Counted from the first letter of the stretch, positions 1 to 10,637 are shown. The stretch is 64,000 bases of DNA from Diphasiastrum complanatum (GCA_029204225.1 CM055103.1:44220604-44284603), one strand, 5' to 3'. The notes: a model not told the origin generated them from the sequence alone. Program-made: numbers and translations.

Positions 1-105
1 TACCTATCCAGTGAAAGAGAACTTATGCTGAAAACGATCAGCTGGTGTGTGTGTAGGTGAGTCGAGAGAAGAGGCTATATAAAAGATACTTATTTACATG
101 AATGA

Positions 106-108
<3 letters not shown>

Positions 109-159
<51 letters not shown>

Positions 160-160
160 A
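109..160. repeat. (AT)n/(AG)n compound microsatellite
   Basis: An uninterrupted AT run passes directly into an AG run. It ends six bases before the first LTR of the 166-2034 element, so it is flank rather than element. The 1-165 stretch otherwise shows nothing recognisable. Confidence 0.95.
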
Positions 161-165
161 ATTAA

Positions 166-435
166 TGTTGACTTTAGCTACCAAAAGGATGACTATTAGT
201 TAATCTACTTAACAGCAATGCTAGTTAATCTACGTAACAGCAAGAAACTCAGTAAAGAAAGCAAAGACTTGATGAAGAAATGACCATCACAACTAGCCTT
301 CGTGGGCTGTTTATATATCCAAAAGAGAGAAATTACATGCCAAGAAGCAGATACTATGGATTGACAGCCTTGAGAGTTGGATTGTTGATGTCAACAAACA
401 CAAGAAACACAAGTGTGTTTAGTTTGACACCAACA
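166..435 (-). repeat. 3' LTR of the TR-GAG element
   Basis: This is nearly identical to 1765-2034, differing at scattered single bases. On the minus strand it begins TGTTGGTGTC and ends GTCAACA. A TATA-like GGATATATAAAC lies at 309-320 on the minus strand, a plausible U3 promoter. The small plus-strand open frame through the LTR (280-558) is repeated in the other LTR and is not a gene. Confidence 0.85.
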
Positions 436-446
436 AACCCTCCCTC
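436..446 (-). other. Polypurine tract
   Basis: On the minus strand GAGGGAGGGTT directly abuts the TG that begins the 3' LTR. This is the expected plus-strand primer position and it fixes the orientation of the element. Confidence 0.75.
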
Positions 447-483
447 AAACAAAACATCACATTTATTTTCTGAATTCTATTAT

Positions 484-641
484 CACCTACATGTAGACTC
501 CACGTCTTCACACACCATTTGTGTGTGGTCTACGCAGCTATACATGGACTGTGATTAAACCGTCTTTCACCTACATGTAGACTCTACATCTTCACACAAC
601 ATTGTGTGTGGTCTATGTAGCTATACATGGACTGTGAATAA
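484..641. repeat. Two-copy 84-bp tandem repeat with hairpins
   Basis: Copies start at 484 and 568, each beginning cacctacatgtagact and ending atacatggactgtg. Each copy contains the palindrome ctacatgtag and a CACACAC...GTGTGTG snapback. The repeat lies between the gag remnant and the polypurine tract. Confidence 0.85.
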
Positions 642-684
642 CATTGATTTTAGCATCTACAAGAAGCTACATACATCATAAATT

Positions 685-1474
685 CTAAAGAGCTACTACT
701 ACTTCCTCTTCCTCAGTTAACATGGCAGTTTCTTGATTTGTTTCCTCATCATACGCCTTCTTCCAGCACTTCTTTGCAAAATGGCCAGTTTTCCCACAGT
801 AGTTGCAGGTGGCTCCTTCCTCCTTGTTTGTGCTCTCCCTTGCTCTTGAATGGGTTTCTCTTGCTTGCCACATAAAGGGCAGTGTCATGCCCATTGTGAT
901 AGCCTTCAGAGGATAGATCTTTGCGCCTTAGTTCTTCTTGAAGCAGAGCTGCCTTGATGCTTGCAATGTCATGAGTATGACTAATGCTTCCAAAAATGGA
1001 GGCAAATTGAGCATAGGACTCCGGCAGGCTATGAAGCAGTGATACAAGAGCTTCATCGTCTTTTATTTCTGATCCGATTGCAGCCATCTAGTCAATGATT
1101 GCTTGAAGCTTTAAGAAATGATCTGCCATAGATTCTCCTTCTGACATTTTTAGCAGCATGAGCGTCTTTCGTAAATGAAGCTGATTTGCTACAGTCTTTA
1201 TCTCAAAGGTTGCTTGCATCCCCTTCCACGCTTCTGCTGCATTGTTAGCCTTGCTAACATGAAGTAACTAGTTGTCACATAGGCTCAGAAGGATCAAGGC
1301 TATGACTTTGTTGTCTTTTCTAATCCAGTCTTTTGTTTCTTGCAGGCTCTCTGGTTTTTGTTCATCACCATTTGTGATCTCCCACAAATCTCTTTCAAGG
1401 AGGATCATCTGCATCTTCAGTTTCTAGAGGTGAAAGTTCTCACCATTGAACTTCTCTATCACCCTGGAATCCAT
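685..1474 (-). pseudogene. Copia gag remnant (TR-GAG element)
   Basis: Translation begins with ATG at 1472-1474 (MDSRVIEKFNGENF), the usual Copia gag opening. A conserved central segment (around SLPESYAQFAS) and a zinc knuckle CNYCGKTGHFAKKC (CX2CX4HX4C) follow near 800-840. Three in-frame TAG stops lie at 1424-1426, 1268-1270 and 1088-1090, and a frameshift near 850-890 separates the knuckle from the upstream frame. Two TAGs sit where related gags have glutamine and one where tryptophan is expected. The gag would form the RNA-packaging core, but this copy cannot encode it. Confidence 0.85.
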
Positions 1475-1536
1475 GGTGATGTGTGGAGATCAGAGAGGCA
1501 GTAGCTTGGAAGGAGAGAGCGTAGGGTGCCGGAGCA

Positions 1537-1655
1537 GATGCATAGAGAGAGGGAGGGAGGGAGCCAAGATGCGTAGAGAGAGAGAGAGGGAGCAGATGCG
1601 TAGACGGTGAGAGAGGGAGCCTGACCTGATGCGTAGAGGGAGAGAGAGGGAGCCA
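1537..1655. repeat. Degenerate short tandem repeat in leader
   Basis: Units starting gatgc(a/g)tagag at 1537, 1568, 1595 and 1628 are each followed by a purine-rich gagagggag run. They lie in the untranslated leader between the 5' LTR and gag and create a spurious proline/serine-rich open frame at 1440-1712. Confidence 0.8.
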
Positions 1656-1764
1656 GTTACATGGGCTGAGTGCCAAGAAATAGTTCTCCTGAAAACCGGC
1701 AGTACCGATCACTCCTTATTAATGACTGGCTGGTGTAGGTTACTACATGTGGGCCCATAACCTC

Positions 1765-2034
1765 TGTCGACTTTAGCTACCAAAAGGATGACTGCTAGTT
1801 AATTTACTTAACAGCAATGCTAGTTAATCTACGTAACAACAAGAAACTCAGTAAAGAAAACAAAGACTTGATAAAGAAATGACCATCACAGCCAGCCTTC
1901 ATGGGCTGTTTATATATCCAAAAGAGATAAATTACATGCCAAGAAGCAGATACTATGGATTGACAGCCTTGAGAGTTGGATTGTTGATGTCAACAAACAC
2001 AAGGAACACAAGTGTGTTTTGTTTGACACCAACA
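1765..2034 (-). repeat. 5' LTR of the TR-GAG element
   Basis: This is the partner of 166-435, on the gag-proximal side for minus-strand transcription. The expected primer site just below 1765 reads GAGGTTATGGGCCC on the minus strand and is only weakly like TGGTATCAGAGC, so priming ability is doubtful. Confidence 0.8.
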
Positions 2035-3138
2035 CTTAAGAACTTGCATGGTTGTTGTCTTCCGTATGTCCAGCATTGAGTATATGAAGCAAATTGCATA
2101 TTTCTTGTCTTTTCTGTGTTTTGATCTCTTTATGTGTAGCTTTTCTTTTTGGTATATTTAATGTTGAGTATGTGAGGCAGATTGTAGGTTTATTCAGGTT
2201 AGATTGTAGTTGTTTTTAGTCTTTTCATATAATTTTTTATGTATGGGTAGTTGTTTACGCTCACATAACCAATTTTGTGTTTCAACAAGTTATTAGATTT
2301 TTTCATTTTTCGTGTGCAACAGCTTTCATTCATAGGCTCCAAGTTCTCACAAATCTAAAGCTACAATATAGTGTGCACAGCCAAACTTCAAAAAAGCGAC
2401 AATTGAAGTACACATTACAAAATGCTCGCCAGTCACAGGTATAGGTAGATAAGATGCATAGCCTATCCGTTTCCTATCACATCACCTGACAGATTCTTCA
2501 TAAAGGTTGTCACGAAAACTATCAACTGTGTGTTATAGCTTGTGTGATCCAAATTGCTATACACCATAATTACAATGCAAAATCAAAACGAAGGAATATA
2601 TATAGACTGAACAAAAAAAAATCAAAAATTAGAATATTCGGACGTGTAATTGCAATTTCAGTTCCATCAATAAGGAAATGACAGCATGGCATCCTGTGTG
2701 AAGTTATATGTTTGTGTGAAGAAGTATGTTTATGAAATCGGTGCTCAACTGTCTAATCTAGGAAGAGATTAATGTGGCAATACCCCACATATTTGCAACA
2801 ACAGGCATGTGTCGCTAGAGGAAGCTGCACAAGTTTTATAAAGGAACTGTTGTTCATGTAGATTTCAATCTGTGAATATCAAACATCATCTACTTCTATG
2901 CATTCTTCATTCTTGATAAACTTTAAAACTAGTTTAAGCCATATTCATACTACCGCTCGATGGTTTGACAGTTAGAACAAATTGGAACTATTTTGTTTGA
3001 ACGGTATCTTCAGACAATTTGAAGCCATGATCGTCATGAGACCCCAAGTCAATAATGAGATATTTTTTTGGGTTAGATTACTAGATTCCTTCCTAAATAG
3101 TGTCTCTATCTTGTCTAAATTTTGTCATTCCCATTATA
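2035..3138. other. No recognisable feature
   Basis: AT-rich DNA with only short open frames. I found no retroelement motif, RNA gene or obvious repeat here. It separates the TR-GAG element from the inverted LTR pair. Confidence 0.5.
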
Positions 3139-3934
3139 TGTTGAAAATGAAAAATCATCTATCTTGACTTTAGGCTTGCTACAAAGTTTTCTCTATGTAA
3201 GTTTGTTGTTTCATAATGTAAATGCCAAATTTGGCCTAGAAGGAATTCAAGCTATATGGGTTTCTCAAGTCTAGTTGGTATAATAGAACTTGCATATAGA
3301 TTGTAGACTTAGAAATGGCATTAATATGCTTGTAGAAACTTGTGGCATATCACATGCAATTGTTGTAAGTGATCCATAGTGACATGCAAGGCATGCACAA
3401 AGTGAAATGGACACATGCATGATGATTTGTACAATACTAGTTAGAAAAATGACACTTGGTAAAAGTAGCTAGAAATGCATGCATGAGATATGACAAATGT
3501 CACTTGGACTCTAGTTTCCACTTTAGATGTGAATGAAAGGTGGATGGATGTGGTTCTACCTCGAGCTACCTCAAACTCCATAAATATGTGTAGCCATTCT
3601 CATAATCTTTGATGAAGAACCAAGCTTTGAAGCGATTCCATGCCATTTTGGATCTACACCATTATTTGCTTGAATATCTCTCTCTCTCTTTCTCTCTCTA
3701 ACTCGTGTGGAGGATTATGCTCATACACTAAATTCTTGTACTTTTGCTCTCTTGAAATCAAAGCTATCATTCTCTGATTCTTAGCATGCTAGATTGTGAT
3801 TAAGCCATTAAATTATGTACTAGATCTTGCTATTCAATCTAGAATCAGTTTGTGTGCTAATCATAAAGCTTAATAAGATCAATCACATTCGTGGATCATT
3901 CCCCACATGTGTGAACTTGCTAGAAATTTTGTCA
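3139..3934 (+). repeat. Copia 5' LTR, left arm of inverted LTR pair
   Basis: A ~796-bp sequence from TGTTGAAAATG to GAAATTTTGTCA, followed directly by a perfect primer site. Its reverse complement occurs at 4403-5187 with about 97% identity by eye. A short CT run lies near 3677-3700. It is the 5' LTR of a plus-strand element whose coding region is missing. Confidence 0.85.
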
Positions 3935-3947
3935 TGGTATCAGAGCC
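3935..3947 (+). other. Primer-binding site (initiator tRNA-Met)
   Basis: TGGTATCAGAGCC directly follows the LTR terminus at 3934. It is the standard plant Copia primer site complementary to tRNA-iMet. Confidence 0.9.
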
Positions 3948-4402
3948 AAATTAATATTTGCAGGCTATTATCTCTGACTGTTCAAGAATTTGCGAGCTAA
4001 TTCAAGCCAAAAAAAAAAAGCAGTTAATCACTTTTCTTTATCTTTAATTGAAAAGTGTTTGGATCAAAGAGGATAGAAACTGAATTTTCAAGTTAGAATT
4101 GAGATTGTACGGAATTTTGGAATTTCGCACATATGAAAATCAGACATCTCCATTCTCCAAAAAAACCTCTATATCTATGGACAAATACAACACCTTTCCT
4201 TTTGTCGTTCTTACACGGTACTAAATTGACACATAAGGTCCAGGAAAAACTTGGGAAAAGCTCAAAGGCTATTGATGTGATTGGAAAAACCTGAAATGTT
4301 GATGTGATCTATTTCCAAAATTGTACAATCTAATACCTGATAGGAACTTGTTGAGATGAATGGTTATGTTGTTCTTTCTGATAACGAAATGGATGCGGAT
4401 AA
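3948..4402 (+). other. Retroelement leader remnant
   Basis: Non-coding DNA after the primer site, AT-rich with an A10 tract near 4010. No gag start is reached before the oppositely oriented LTR at 4403. The left element is therefore truncated by, or invaded by, the right one. Confidence 0.5.
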
Positions 4403-5187
4403 TGACAAAATTTCCAACAAGTTCACACGTGTGGGGAATGATCCACAAATGAGATTGATCTTATTAAGCTTATTGATTAGCACACAAACTGATTCTAGAT
4501 TGAATAGCAAGATCTAGTACAGAATTTAATGGCCTAATTACAATCTAGCATGCTAAGAATCAGAGAATGATAACTTTGATTTCAAGAGAGCAAAAGTACA
4601 AGAATTTAGTGTATGAGCATAAGCCTCCACACGAGTTAGAGAGAGAGATATTCAAGCAAATAATGGTGTAGATCCAAAATGGCATGGAATCGCTTCAAAG
4701 CTTGGTTCTTCATCAAAGATTATGAGAATGGCTACACATATTTACGGAGTTTGAGGTATCTCGAGGTAGAACCACATCCATCCACCTTTTATTCACATCT
4801 AAAGTGAAAACTAGAGTCCAAGTGACATTTGTCATATCTCATGCATGCATTTCTACCTACTTTTACCAAGTGTCATTTTTCTAACTAGTATTGTACAAAT
4901 CATCATGCATGTGTCCATTTCTCTTTGTGCATGCCTTGCATGTCACTATGGATCACTTACAACAATTGCAGGCGATATGCCACGAGTTTCTACAAGCATA
5001 TTAATGCCATTTCTAAGTCTACAATCTATATGCAAGTTGTATTCTACCAACTAGACTTGAGAAACCCATATAGCTCAAGTTCCTTCTAGGCCAAATTTGG
5101 CATTTACATTATGAAACAACAAACTTGCATAGAGAAAAACTTTGTAGCAAGCCTAAAGCCAAGATAGATGATTTTTCATTTTCAACA
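4403..5187 (-). repeat. Copia 3' LTR, right arm of inverted LTR pair
   Basis: On the minus strand this LTR begins TGTTGAAAATG directly after a polypurine tract and ends TTGTCA at 4403. It is the inverted near-copy of 3139-3934. Preceding RNase H sequence (5205-5595) shows that it is a 3' LTR. Open frames at 4845-5370 on the plus strand are shadows. Confidence 0.85.
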
Positions 5188-5595
5188 CTCCTCCTAAAAA
5201 CAATCTATGTTGACTTGAACATGGATCTTGGTATTATTCCAAGATTGGCTCTATGCTTGATGAAGGGATTTTTGCTCAAAGATTTGGTGAGCAAATTTGC
5301 AATACAAGATGATGTGTTGATGTGCTCCGAGTATATTTTCCCTCCAATGAGCTTCTCTCTCACGAAGTGATGTGCAACCTCGATGTGTTTGCTCCTTGCA
5401 TGAAATATTGGATTGTTGGCAAGGGCTTGTGCTGAAATATTGTCACACATGATCATAGGCAAATCATCTTCTTTGATTATCTTTAGCTCCACTAGCAACC
5501 TCTTGATCCAAAGCACTTCTTTTGTTGTAGTAGTGAGTGCCTTATATTCAACTTCACAAGATGAGAGTGGTATAGTATCTTGCTTTTTGGAAGGT
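5188..5595 (-). pseudogene. Copia RNase H C-terminal remnant plus polypurine tract
   Basis: The minus-strand frame reads SSCEVEYKALTTTTKEVLW, then MCDNISAQALANNPIFHARSKHIEV and IANLLTKSLSK, the standard C-terminal half of a Copia RNase H. The frame is open to its natural end. The upstream part is missing: at about 5595 it joins leader DNA of a different LTR family. The purine tract TTTTAGGAGGAG (5188-5199, minus) leads into the 3' LTR. It degrades the RNA of the RNA-DNA hybrid in an intact element. Confidence 0.85.
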
Positions 5596-5828
5596 AGATC
5601 CATTCTGGTTGAGTGAGATCGTTGATAGATACAACGATTTCATAATATTGTTGGTTGCGCGCTTGCTAGAACAACGACTTGATAGAGACAAGTCTTGATA
5701 ATTCGCAGACAATGTGCAGATTACTGAATTGCTCACTCTGATACCATGTCGAAAATCAGAGTTTACTAGAGATGATTGACTGATATCGGATTAGATGAGC
5801 TCTGATCAAAACAAAAGCTCTGATACCA
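5596..5828 (-). other. Leader fragment with duplicated primer-binding sites
   Basis: On the minus strand TGGTATCAGAGC occurs at 5817-5828, right after the LTR end, and TGGTATCAGAG recurs at 5736-5746. Each is preceded by CTGATTTTCGACA. An ~82-bp duplication of the LTR end plus primer site explains this. Leader sequence continues to about 5600 and then switches to another family's RNase H. Confidence 0.75.
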
Positions 5829-6267
5829 TGTCGAAAATCAGTGGGTTGTGTGGAAGCTAGGAGCGAGCTAGATGAATGGATCGGAAATGCAACAGTTAGC
5901 AGCAAAATAGATCAAACGATGGATCAACAAATGCGCAATTGTCAATAACAACTGTAGAACAAATCGCACTTTGATTATTATCAATAGATGAGTACAATGG
6001 CTTGAAGTTATTACTTCAGCTTGTTGAGCGTAATAACATTGATACATATTGGTCTGATTGATAGATTACAATTATCAGAAGTTTTAGATATCTGATGATT
6101 ATCATAATCTCTGAAGTATATCAGAAGTAGTTTTTTGATGAAGATTCTAGGATATGCTACTCAGAAATATCTTATAGATATTTTCTACGGTTATTACAAC
6201 CGCCTCAGACTGTACAATGTAGGTGGACTTCCAACGCGAAGTCGTTGGGTCGGATTTCTAACCGACA
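5829..6267 (-). repeat. Lone Copia-type LTR (439 bp)
   Basis: The ends are TGTCG and CGACA, and a perfect primer site abuts the minus-strand 3' end (5817-5828). It belongs to a different family from the 785-bp LTR next door, so the RNase H and this LTR are not one element. The upper boundary at 6267 rests only on the terminal inverted match. Confidence 0.65.
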
Positions 6268-6843
6268 ATGTTCGAAAATTACAAATGTTCGGATTTTATA
6301 CAAAGGTTAAGAAAAATATGTTGTCAGTTGAATTTCCCAGGGTCGGAAAAATTAGACCCGCCAATCCGAACCGAACATGTTTGAAGGTGCTCAGATAATT
6401 TAGTGAAGGTTCGGAAAAATTTTGAACCGATCCAACCCAACCCAAGATCGGAATTTTTTTGCTAAGAAAAAACTCAAGCCTTTTGTTTTCTTGGTTTTGT
6501 AAAGTTTTCAAGATGCTCATTAACAAATGGATTTGAGGCTGAGCATCGAATTCCAACATGGTCTACATGGCAGGCAATAATAGTTGAACAATTTTTTTGT
6601 GGTTGTATTGCTAGAAAATATATCACCTTTACTTATATTTTGCATGATACTATATTTTTTCCAAAAAAACAAACATGCATAGAAATGTTAATAGTCATTA
6701 ACATTGACTAGTCAATTGATAGGTATTCCTCCATAAGGGTGCCATTTGGGCATTCTTTGGGTAGTAATATTAGATTGCAATATTTGTGATTGTGTTTCAG
6801 GTACTTGAATGTGTATGGGGCTAGCTGTAATGTGTGATCTAAA
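6268..6843. other. No recognisable feature
   Basis: AT-rich sequence. Short frames at 6135-6559 show no family resemblance. The repeated word ttcgga near 6250-6450 hints at LTR-like DNA, but nothing can be assigned. Confidence 0.4.
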
Positions 6844-7221
6844 TGTGCCAGTGAATATATTAATTGACTTTTGAAAAGTGTTTGATTTTTGTAGAATGCA
6901 AATGAAAACTAGCAATAACTTTGTTTGGGTTGTAGTAAGATTGGATCAGTTATTTGGACGTGTGACTGATGAGATTATAGCCTTTGCATTCTTTACTAGT
7001 ATGAAAAAAATGAGCAAATTATATGCTTTTCATGTGCCAGTGAATATATTAATTGACTTTTGAAAAGTGTCTGATTTTCGTAAAATGCAAATGAAAACTA
7101 GCAATAACTTTGTTTGGGTTGTAGTAAGATTGGCTCAGTAATTTCGGACGTGTGACTGATGAGATTATAGCCTTTGCATTCTTTACTAATATGAAGAAAA
7201 GGGAGCAAATTATATGCTTTA
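6844..7221. repeat. 189-bp tandem duplication
   Basis: Copy 1 (6844-7032) and copy 2 (7033-7221) both begin tgtgccagtgaatatatt and end with atatgctttt-like sequence, with only scattered differences. Copy 2 is followed by an A17 tract and a partial repetition of ggagcaaatt. No coding potential is shared beyond short frames. Confidence 0.9.
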
Positions 7222-7676
7222 TGAAAAAAAAAAAAAAAAAGGAGCAAATTTTATTTGAGTTTCTTAAAGCCATTCTTCTTTGGGATATTTGCTTAGTTTG
7301 ATGTGCATTGTGATGCTTGGATTAAATACAGTAAAACTATCTACACTTACAAAAATAGAGCATCTTGAATTTGTTGCATGTTTGATAATTTCATTGTATT
7401 ATCATGTGACTAAGTTTCTATCTTAAGTGCATAGTAGGTAGGTATTATAACAATGTGATGGATAAGTGAGTACTGTAACAATGCATATGTACAAAATCAA
7501 CAACATTGAATATTTTTTCATTGCCATTGCCAAGATTTTGCCAATGTTTTTAATGTGTAGACTTTTGACCATCCATCAGGTGGAAAATACTGGTGCATGA
7601 ACTATTGCGTACTGTTGTTGGTGGAAAATCCAACATTATTACGTGATTTAGTTGCAGTTGTAGGTAAACGCTAACT
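7222..7676. other. No recognisable feature
   Basis: A poly-A tract at 7225-7241 is followed by AT-rich DNA without motifs. Confidence 0.4.
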
Positions 7677-8560
7677 TTAATTGAGCTCAAAACTTCTACA
7701 AGAACTAACTGCAACGAATACTTTGTAATCAATTGCTTTTGACGTCTTGTTGATAAGATTATGGCATTCAGCTCCATTGAAATGCCCCTTAGGCCTTGTA
7801 TTCCACCCCCCACACTCCCCCACTACTAAATGGTTGCCAGTCCCATGGTAATTCACCTGAATAGGGCTTCCTGCAGCTTGGCGTCCCTGCGCTTCATTGT
7901 TCTTTCTGATTTTCTGGATGAGTTTTTTGTAACCCTCCAGTGCTTGGGCTCGTAGAGTGTTGTCATCCTTGAGAGGCCCGAACAAATGGGAGCTATGGGA
8001 TGACCATTGGGAGCGTTGCCACTCTTCCACTCGTGCTGCATGTTGGGACATCGTCATTGCTGCACGGTAATAGATTCGTGCCATGGTTAACTGGTTCCGG
8101 CGTTTGAGGCTGGAGAAAGGGGTGTTGGGGTTGAAAAACAAGGGACCCAAGGAACGATCCCAATGGAATTCGAGGGTACTAAGAAAATCAAGCCCCTTGC
8201 AGTTGAGCGCCACTTGTCGCACCGTGGAATCAACTGATTCATGGTGCTTGTGGTGAAACTGCTCCAAGGCATACTGGAAATTTTCTTAGGTTTTCCAGGA
8301 CCTGGAGTTTGAAATGATGGGCCAGTTTGGTGGTGCATTGACATCCTGCTTTTCGGGCCACATTGCTCACTTGGGGATGGGTAGATAGCGAGGATCCACA
8401 TGCAGATACTTGGGAATTCGGAAATATTCGGCCAGGACCTTTTTGTCATCCTTGAAGAGGACTTGGCACCATGTGGGTTGGGGTGTCAGCTGTTCAAGGA
8501 TCTGTTTCTCCTTGACAACATTGGTGTCATTGCCGGGGAGCTAGGGGGAAGAGATTATCA
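7677..8560 (-). pseudogene. Unrecognised decayed coding region
   Basis: One minus-strand frame runs from about 8550 to 7677 with only two stops, a TGA near 8365 and a TAA near 8287. It has unusually protein-like composition for this window. Segments include QVLFKDDKKVLAEYFRIPK, then FHWDRSLGPLFFNP, then LTMARIYYRAAMTMSQHAAR. It is rich in charged and aromatic residues and has no zinc knuckle, protease, RT or integrase motif. I cannot name the family. It could be a host pseudogene or the structural protein of an unfamiliar element. GC content is visibly higher than in the flanks. Confidence 0.5.
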
Positions 8561-9357
8561 TCCTTGCTCAAGGAATCGGGTCACCCACACACACATATAC
8601 GGCATACCCTGATGGAGCTCACCCCCCAAATGTGTACGATAAGGAGCCACCTCATGACGTAGCAGCCCAAGCCACACCCATCAAGCCAAATCTTACCCAA
8701 GCCTTGTAAGAGATTTCAACTAGTTTAGTCTAGTTTAGTCATATTTTGGTAAATTGTCAATATGAGGCCAAAGCTCATTTTAGACTTAGAGATAAACTTT
8801 TTGAAGCTATATTAGTTTAAAATGCATTCAATAAACACTTTTTGAAAGTGTGGGAAAGTTGGTAGTCGAGTTTGAGAGAGATTTAAATTTGAACTTTGGG
8901 TACATTGAATCTAGACCCAAAAATAGTAGGGCTTACATTTTGGAGGGAAAGCCAAGTGGCCAAATAGAGTTTGGACCTGTATATATTGTTGTAACTCGTG
9001 GAGAAAGGGATATTCTCTCTTCTCTCTCTTATTTCATCATTATACATGGTTCTCTTTGGGTTCTACTACTTGTTGGTGCACTCTCATGATGTTATCTTGC
9101 AATTCTATGTGTAGAATGGTCATTGATTGTTATATTTGGTTTCACATGTGTGAAATACAGTAGGGTACTGTAATTGTACAGATAGACAGTATATTTTATA
9201 TTTTGGTTCATGTTTGATCAGTACCTCTTAGAGTTTGCATCTCATTTTGTATGTAGATGTTGATTTGTCTACATTGGCAACATTGTTGGTTTGCTCCTTA
9301 TTATAACCAAAGGTCAGGGACATGGATTGGATCTTAAATGATCTGAAATCCTTCACA
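8561..9357 (+). repeat. 5' LTR region of Copia family A (start undefined)
   Basis: The 3' end (cttcaca at 9351-9357) is fixed by the primer-like site at 9358 and by the matching end of the inverted family-A copy at 55428. A TATA-like gtatatattg lies near 8980. I could not find the TG start or a partner LTR; about 8630 is one possibility. The 8850-9089 open frame lies inside the LTR and is not a gene. Confidence 0.55.
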
Positions 9358-9369
9358 TGGTATTAGAGC
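9358..9369 (+). other. Decayed primer-binding site
   Basis: TGGTATTAGAGC differs from the initiator tRNA-Met site TGGTATCAGAGC by one C-to-T change. It lies directly after the LTR end. Confidence 0.75.
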
Positions 9370-9959
9370 TATTTTGTTTCAGGTTATGAAAGGATCAGCC
9401 ATCTTTACCAAGTATTTGGAGGAGTTACCAATGCTAGAGCATGCTAGATTGATTTCTAGTAAAAAATCAACATTTTTGCATGTGTAGAATTGATCTTTTG
9501 TAGGTCAAAACTCAATATAGGGTTATATACTTGATCAGTTCCGATTTCACACTTGGTTTACTGCAATTAGCCAATTTTTGGTCCATTAGGAAGGTCTCAT
9601 TGGAGGCTACAAGATGATATATCAAGTTTTTAGAAATTGCATGTAGAAGTTGAGATATTCAATTTTTTGTGATTTTGTCAAAATCCTAATTTTGATTGGA
9701 TCTCTAGTTTGTGAGGTTACTAAACTTCATTTGAGTGTGTTTCAATCTTAGGAAGTGGCAAGAATCATTAGATTGAGGATAGATCATAGGTTGATCAAGA
9801 TTTCACTATTCTATGTGTTGATTTTCTAGTTAGAAGTGCTAAAAGAGATTTGAGAGGTTCCATATCTTTGTGATATCTTCTGGAGTTCATTTGTTGACAT
9901 TGAAGAGAGTGATTTGTGCATTGGAACAGGCTGAAAGAAGAAAATCATGCCATTTCAAC
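9370..9959 (+). other. Copia family A leader
   Basis: Untranslated leader between primer site and gag. The last 90 bases are open in the gag frame here and in the family-A copy at 54.9 kb, but both open with GTG rather than ATG. The ATG at 9960 is the better start. Confidence 0.6.
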
Positions 9960-10637
9960 ATGGCTACAAGTCGTGGATTCATGTTGAAAGGCAATGATAA
10001 GCTTATCTCAATCAACTATTCTACTTGGAAGGTGAGGATGGAGTCCTTATTGGAGATTAATGAGTTGATGGAGATTGTTGCAAGTGTGGAGGAGAGGCCT
10101 CAAGCACCTCAAGATCAAGTGAGGTATGACAAGAGAGCAAAGAAAGCTCTACACATGATTAAGGTGAATGTTACCAATGAACTTCTCAAGGAGATTGGTA
10201 AGTGCACATCATCTTTGGAGGCTTGGGAAGCTTTGAAGAAGCTTTATGAATTCAAGTCTACATCAAGAGTTCTTACTCTTAGGAGACAAATCTTTCAAAG
10301 TTTGCAAAAGAAGGAAGAGAGTACTCATGCTTTTGTTTTGAGGGTTAAAGCATTCAATGATGAGTTAGCATGTATTGATGAAAGCATTAAGGAGGTAGAA
10401 CTTGTTCAAGTTATACCTAATGGCTTGTTGGATGATCATGCTAATCTTGTTCAAAGTTTTGCTATTCAAAAGACTTTGCCAAGTATTGTGGATTTGCAAA
10501 AGATCTTGATGAATGAGGAGTATAGGCTTCAATCAAGAGGAGGTGGATTTACATCGACATCTCAATATGAAGAGGAGGCTATATTCATCAAAGGCAAGTT
10601 CAAGGGCAAAGGCAAAGGCAAGTGGTCTAAAGGGTGA
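9960..10637 (+). CDS. Copia family A Gag (capsid part)
   Basis: The frame opens MATSRGFMLKGNDKL, matching MATSSGYMLKGND in the family-A copy on the other strand at 54,834. It shows the Copia gag layout: NYSTWKVRMES near residue 20, a central RVLTLRRQIFQSLQ, then IDESIKEVELVQVIPNGL. A lysine/glycine-rich tail precedes the zinc knuckle. The frame is uninterrupted for about 225 codons and stops at a TGA (10636-10638), where the related copy reads CAA, so the knuckle is cut off. It would assemble the virus-like particle. Confidence 0.85.
   Translation: MATSRGFMLKGNDKLISINYSTWKVRMESLLEINELMEIVASVEERPQAPQDQVRYDKRAKKALHMIKVNVTNELLKEIGKCTSSLEAWEALKKLYEFKSTSRVLTLRRQIFQSLQKKEESTHAFVLRVKAFNDELACIDESIKEVELVQVIPNGLLDDHANLVQSFAIQKTLPSIVDLQKILMNEEYRLQSRGGGFTSTSQYEEEAIFIKGKFKGKGKGKWSKG

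Larger units (their letters stand above)
166..2034 (-). mobile_element. Gag-only non-autonomous LTR retrotransposon (TR-GAG type)
   Basis: Two 270-bp direct repeats (166-435 and 1765-2034) bound a 1.3-kb interior containing only a Copia-type gag on the minus strand. No protease, integrase, RT or RNase H is present and there is no room for them. Both repeats start TG and end CA when read on the minus strand, apart from a few mutations. A purine tract lies next to the downstream LTR. The flanking bases attaa (161-165) and cttaa (2035-2039) match at four of five positions, a possible decayed target duplication. This layout is that of terminal-repeat gag elements, which depend on enzymes from an autonomous Copia. 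Total length is 1.87 kb. Confidence 0.8.

Noticed and set aside
280-558. Open frame repeated at 1879-2079
   Set aside because: The repetition is due to the LTR pair; the frame ends differently in each copy and lies antisense to the element.
8515-8545. Possible tRNA-Asp primer site (TGGTGTCATTGCCGGGGA) on the plus strand
   Set aside because: It matches the Tat/Athila site at 15 of 18 bases, but it lies inside the protein-like minus-strand frame and I could find no LTR end before it or gag after it.
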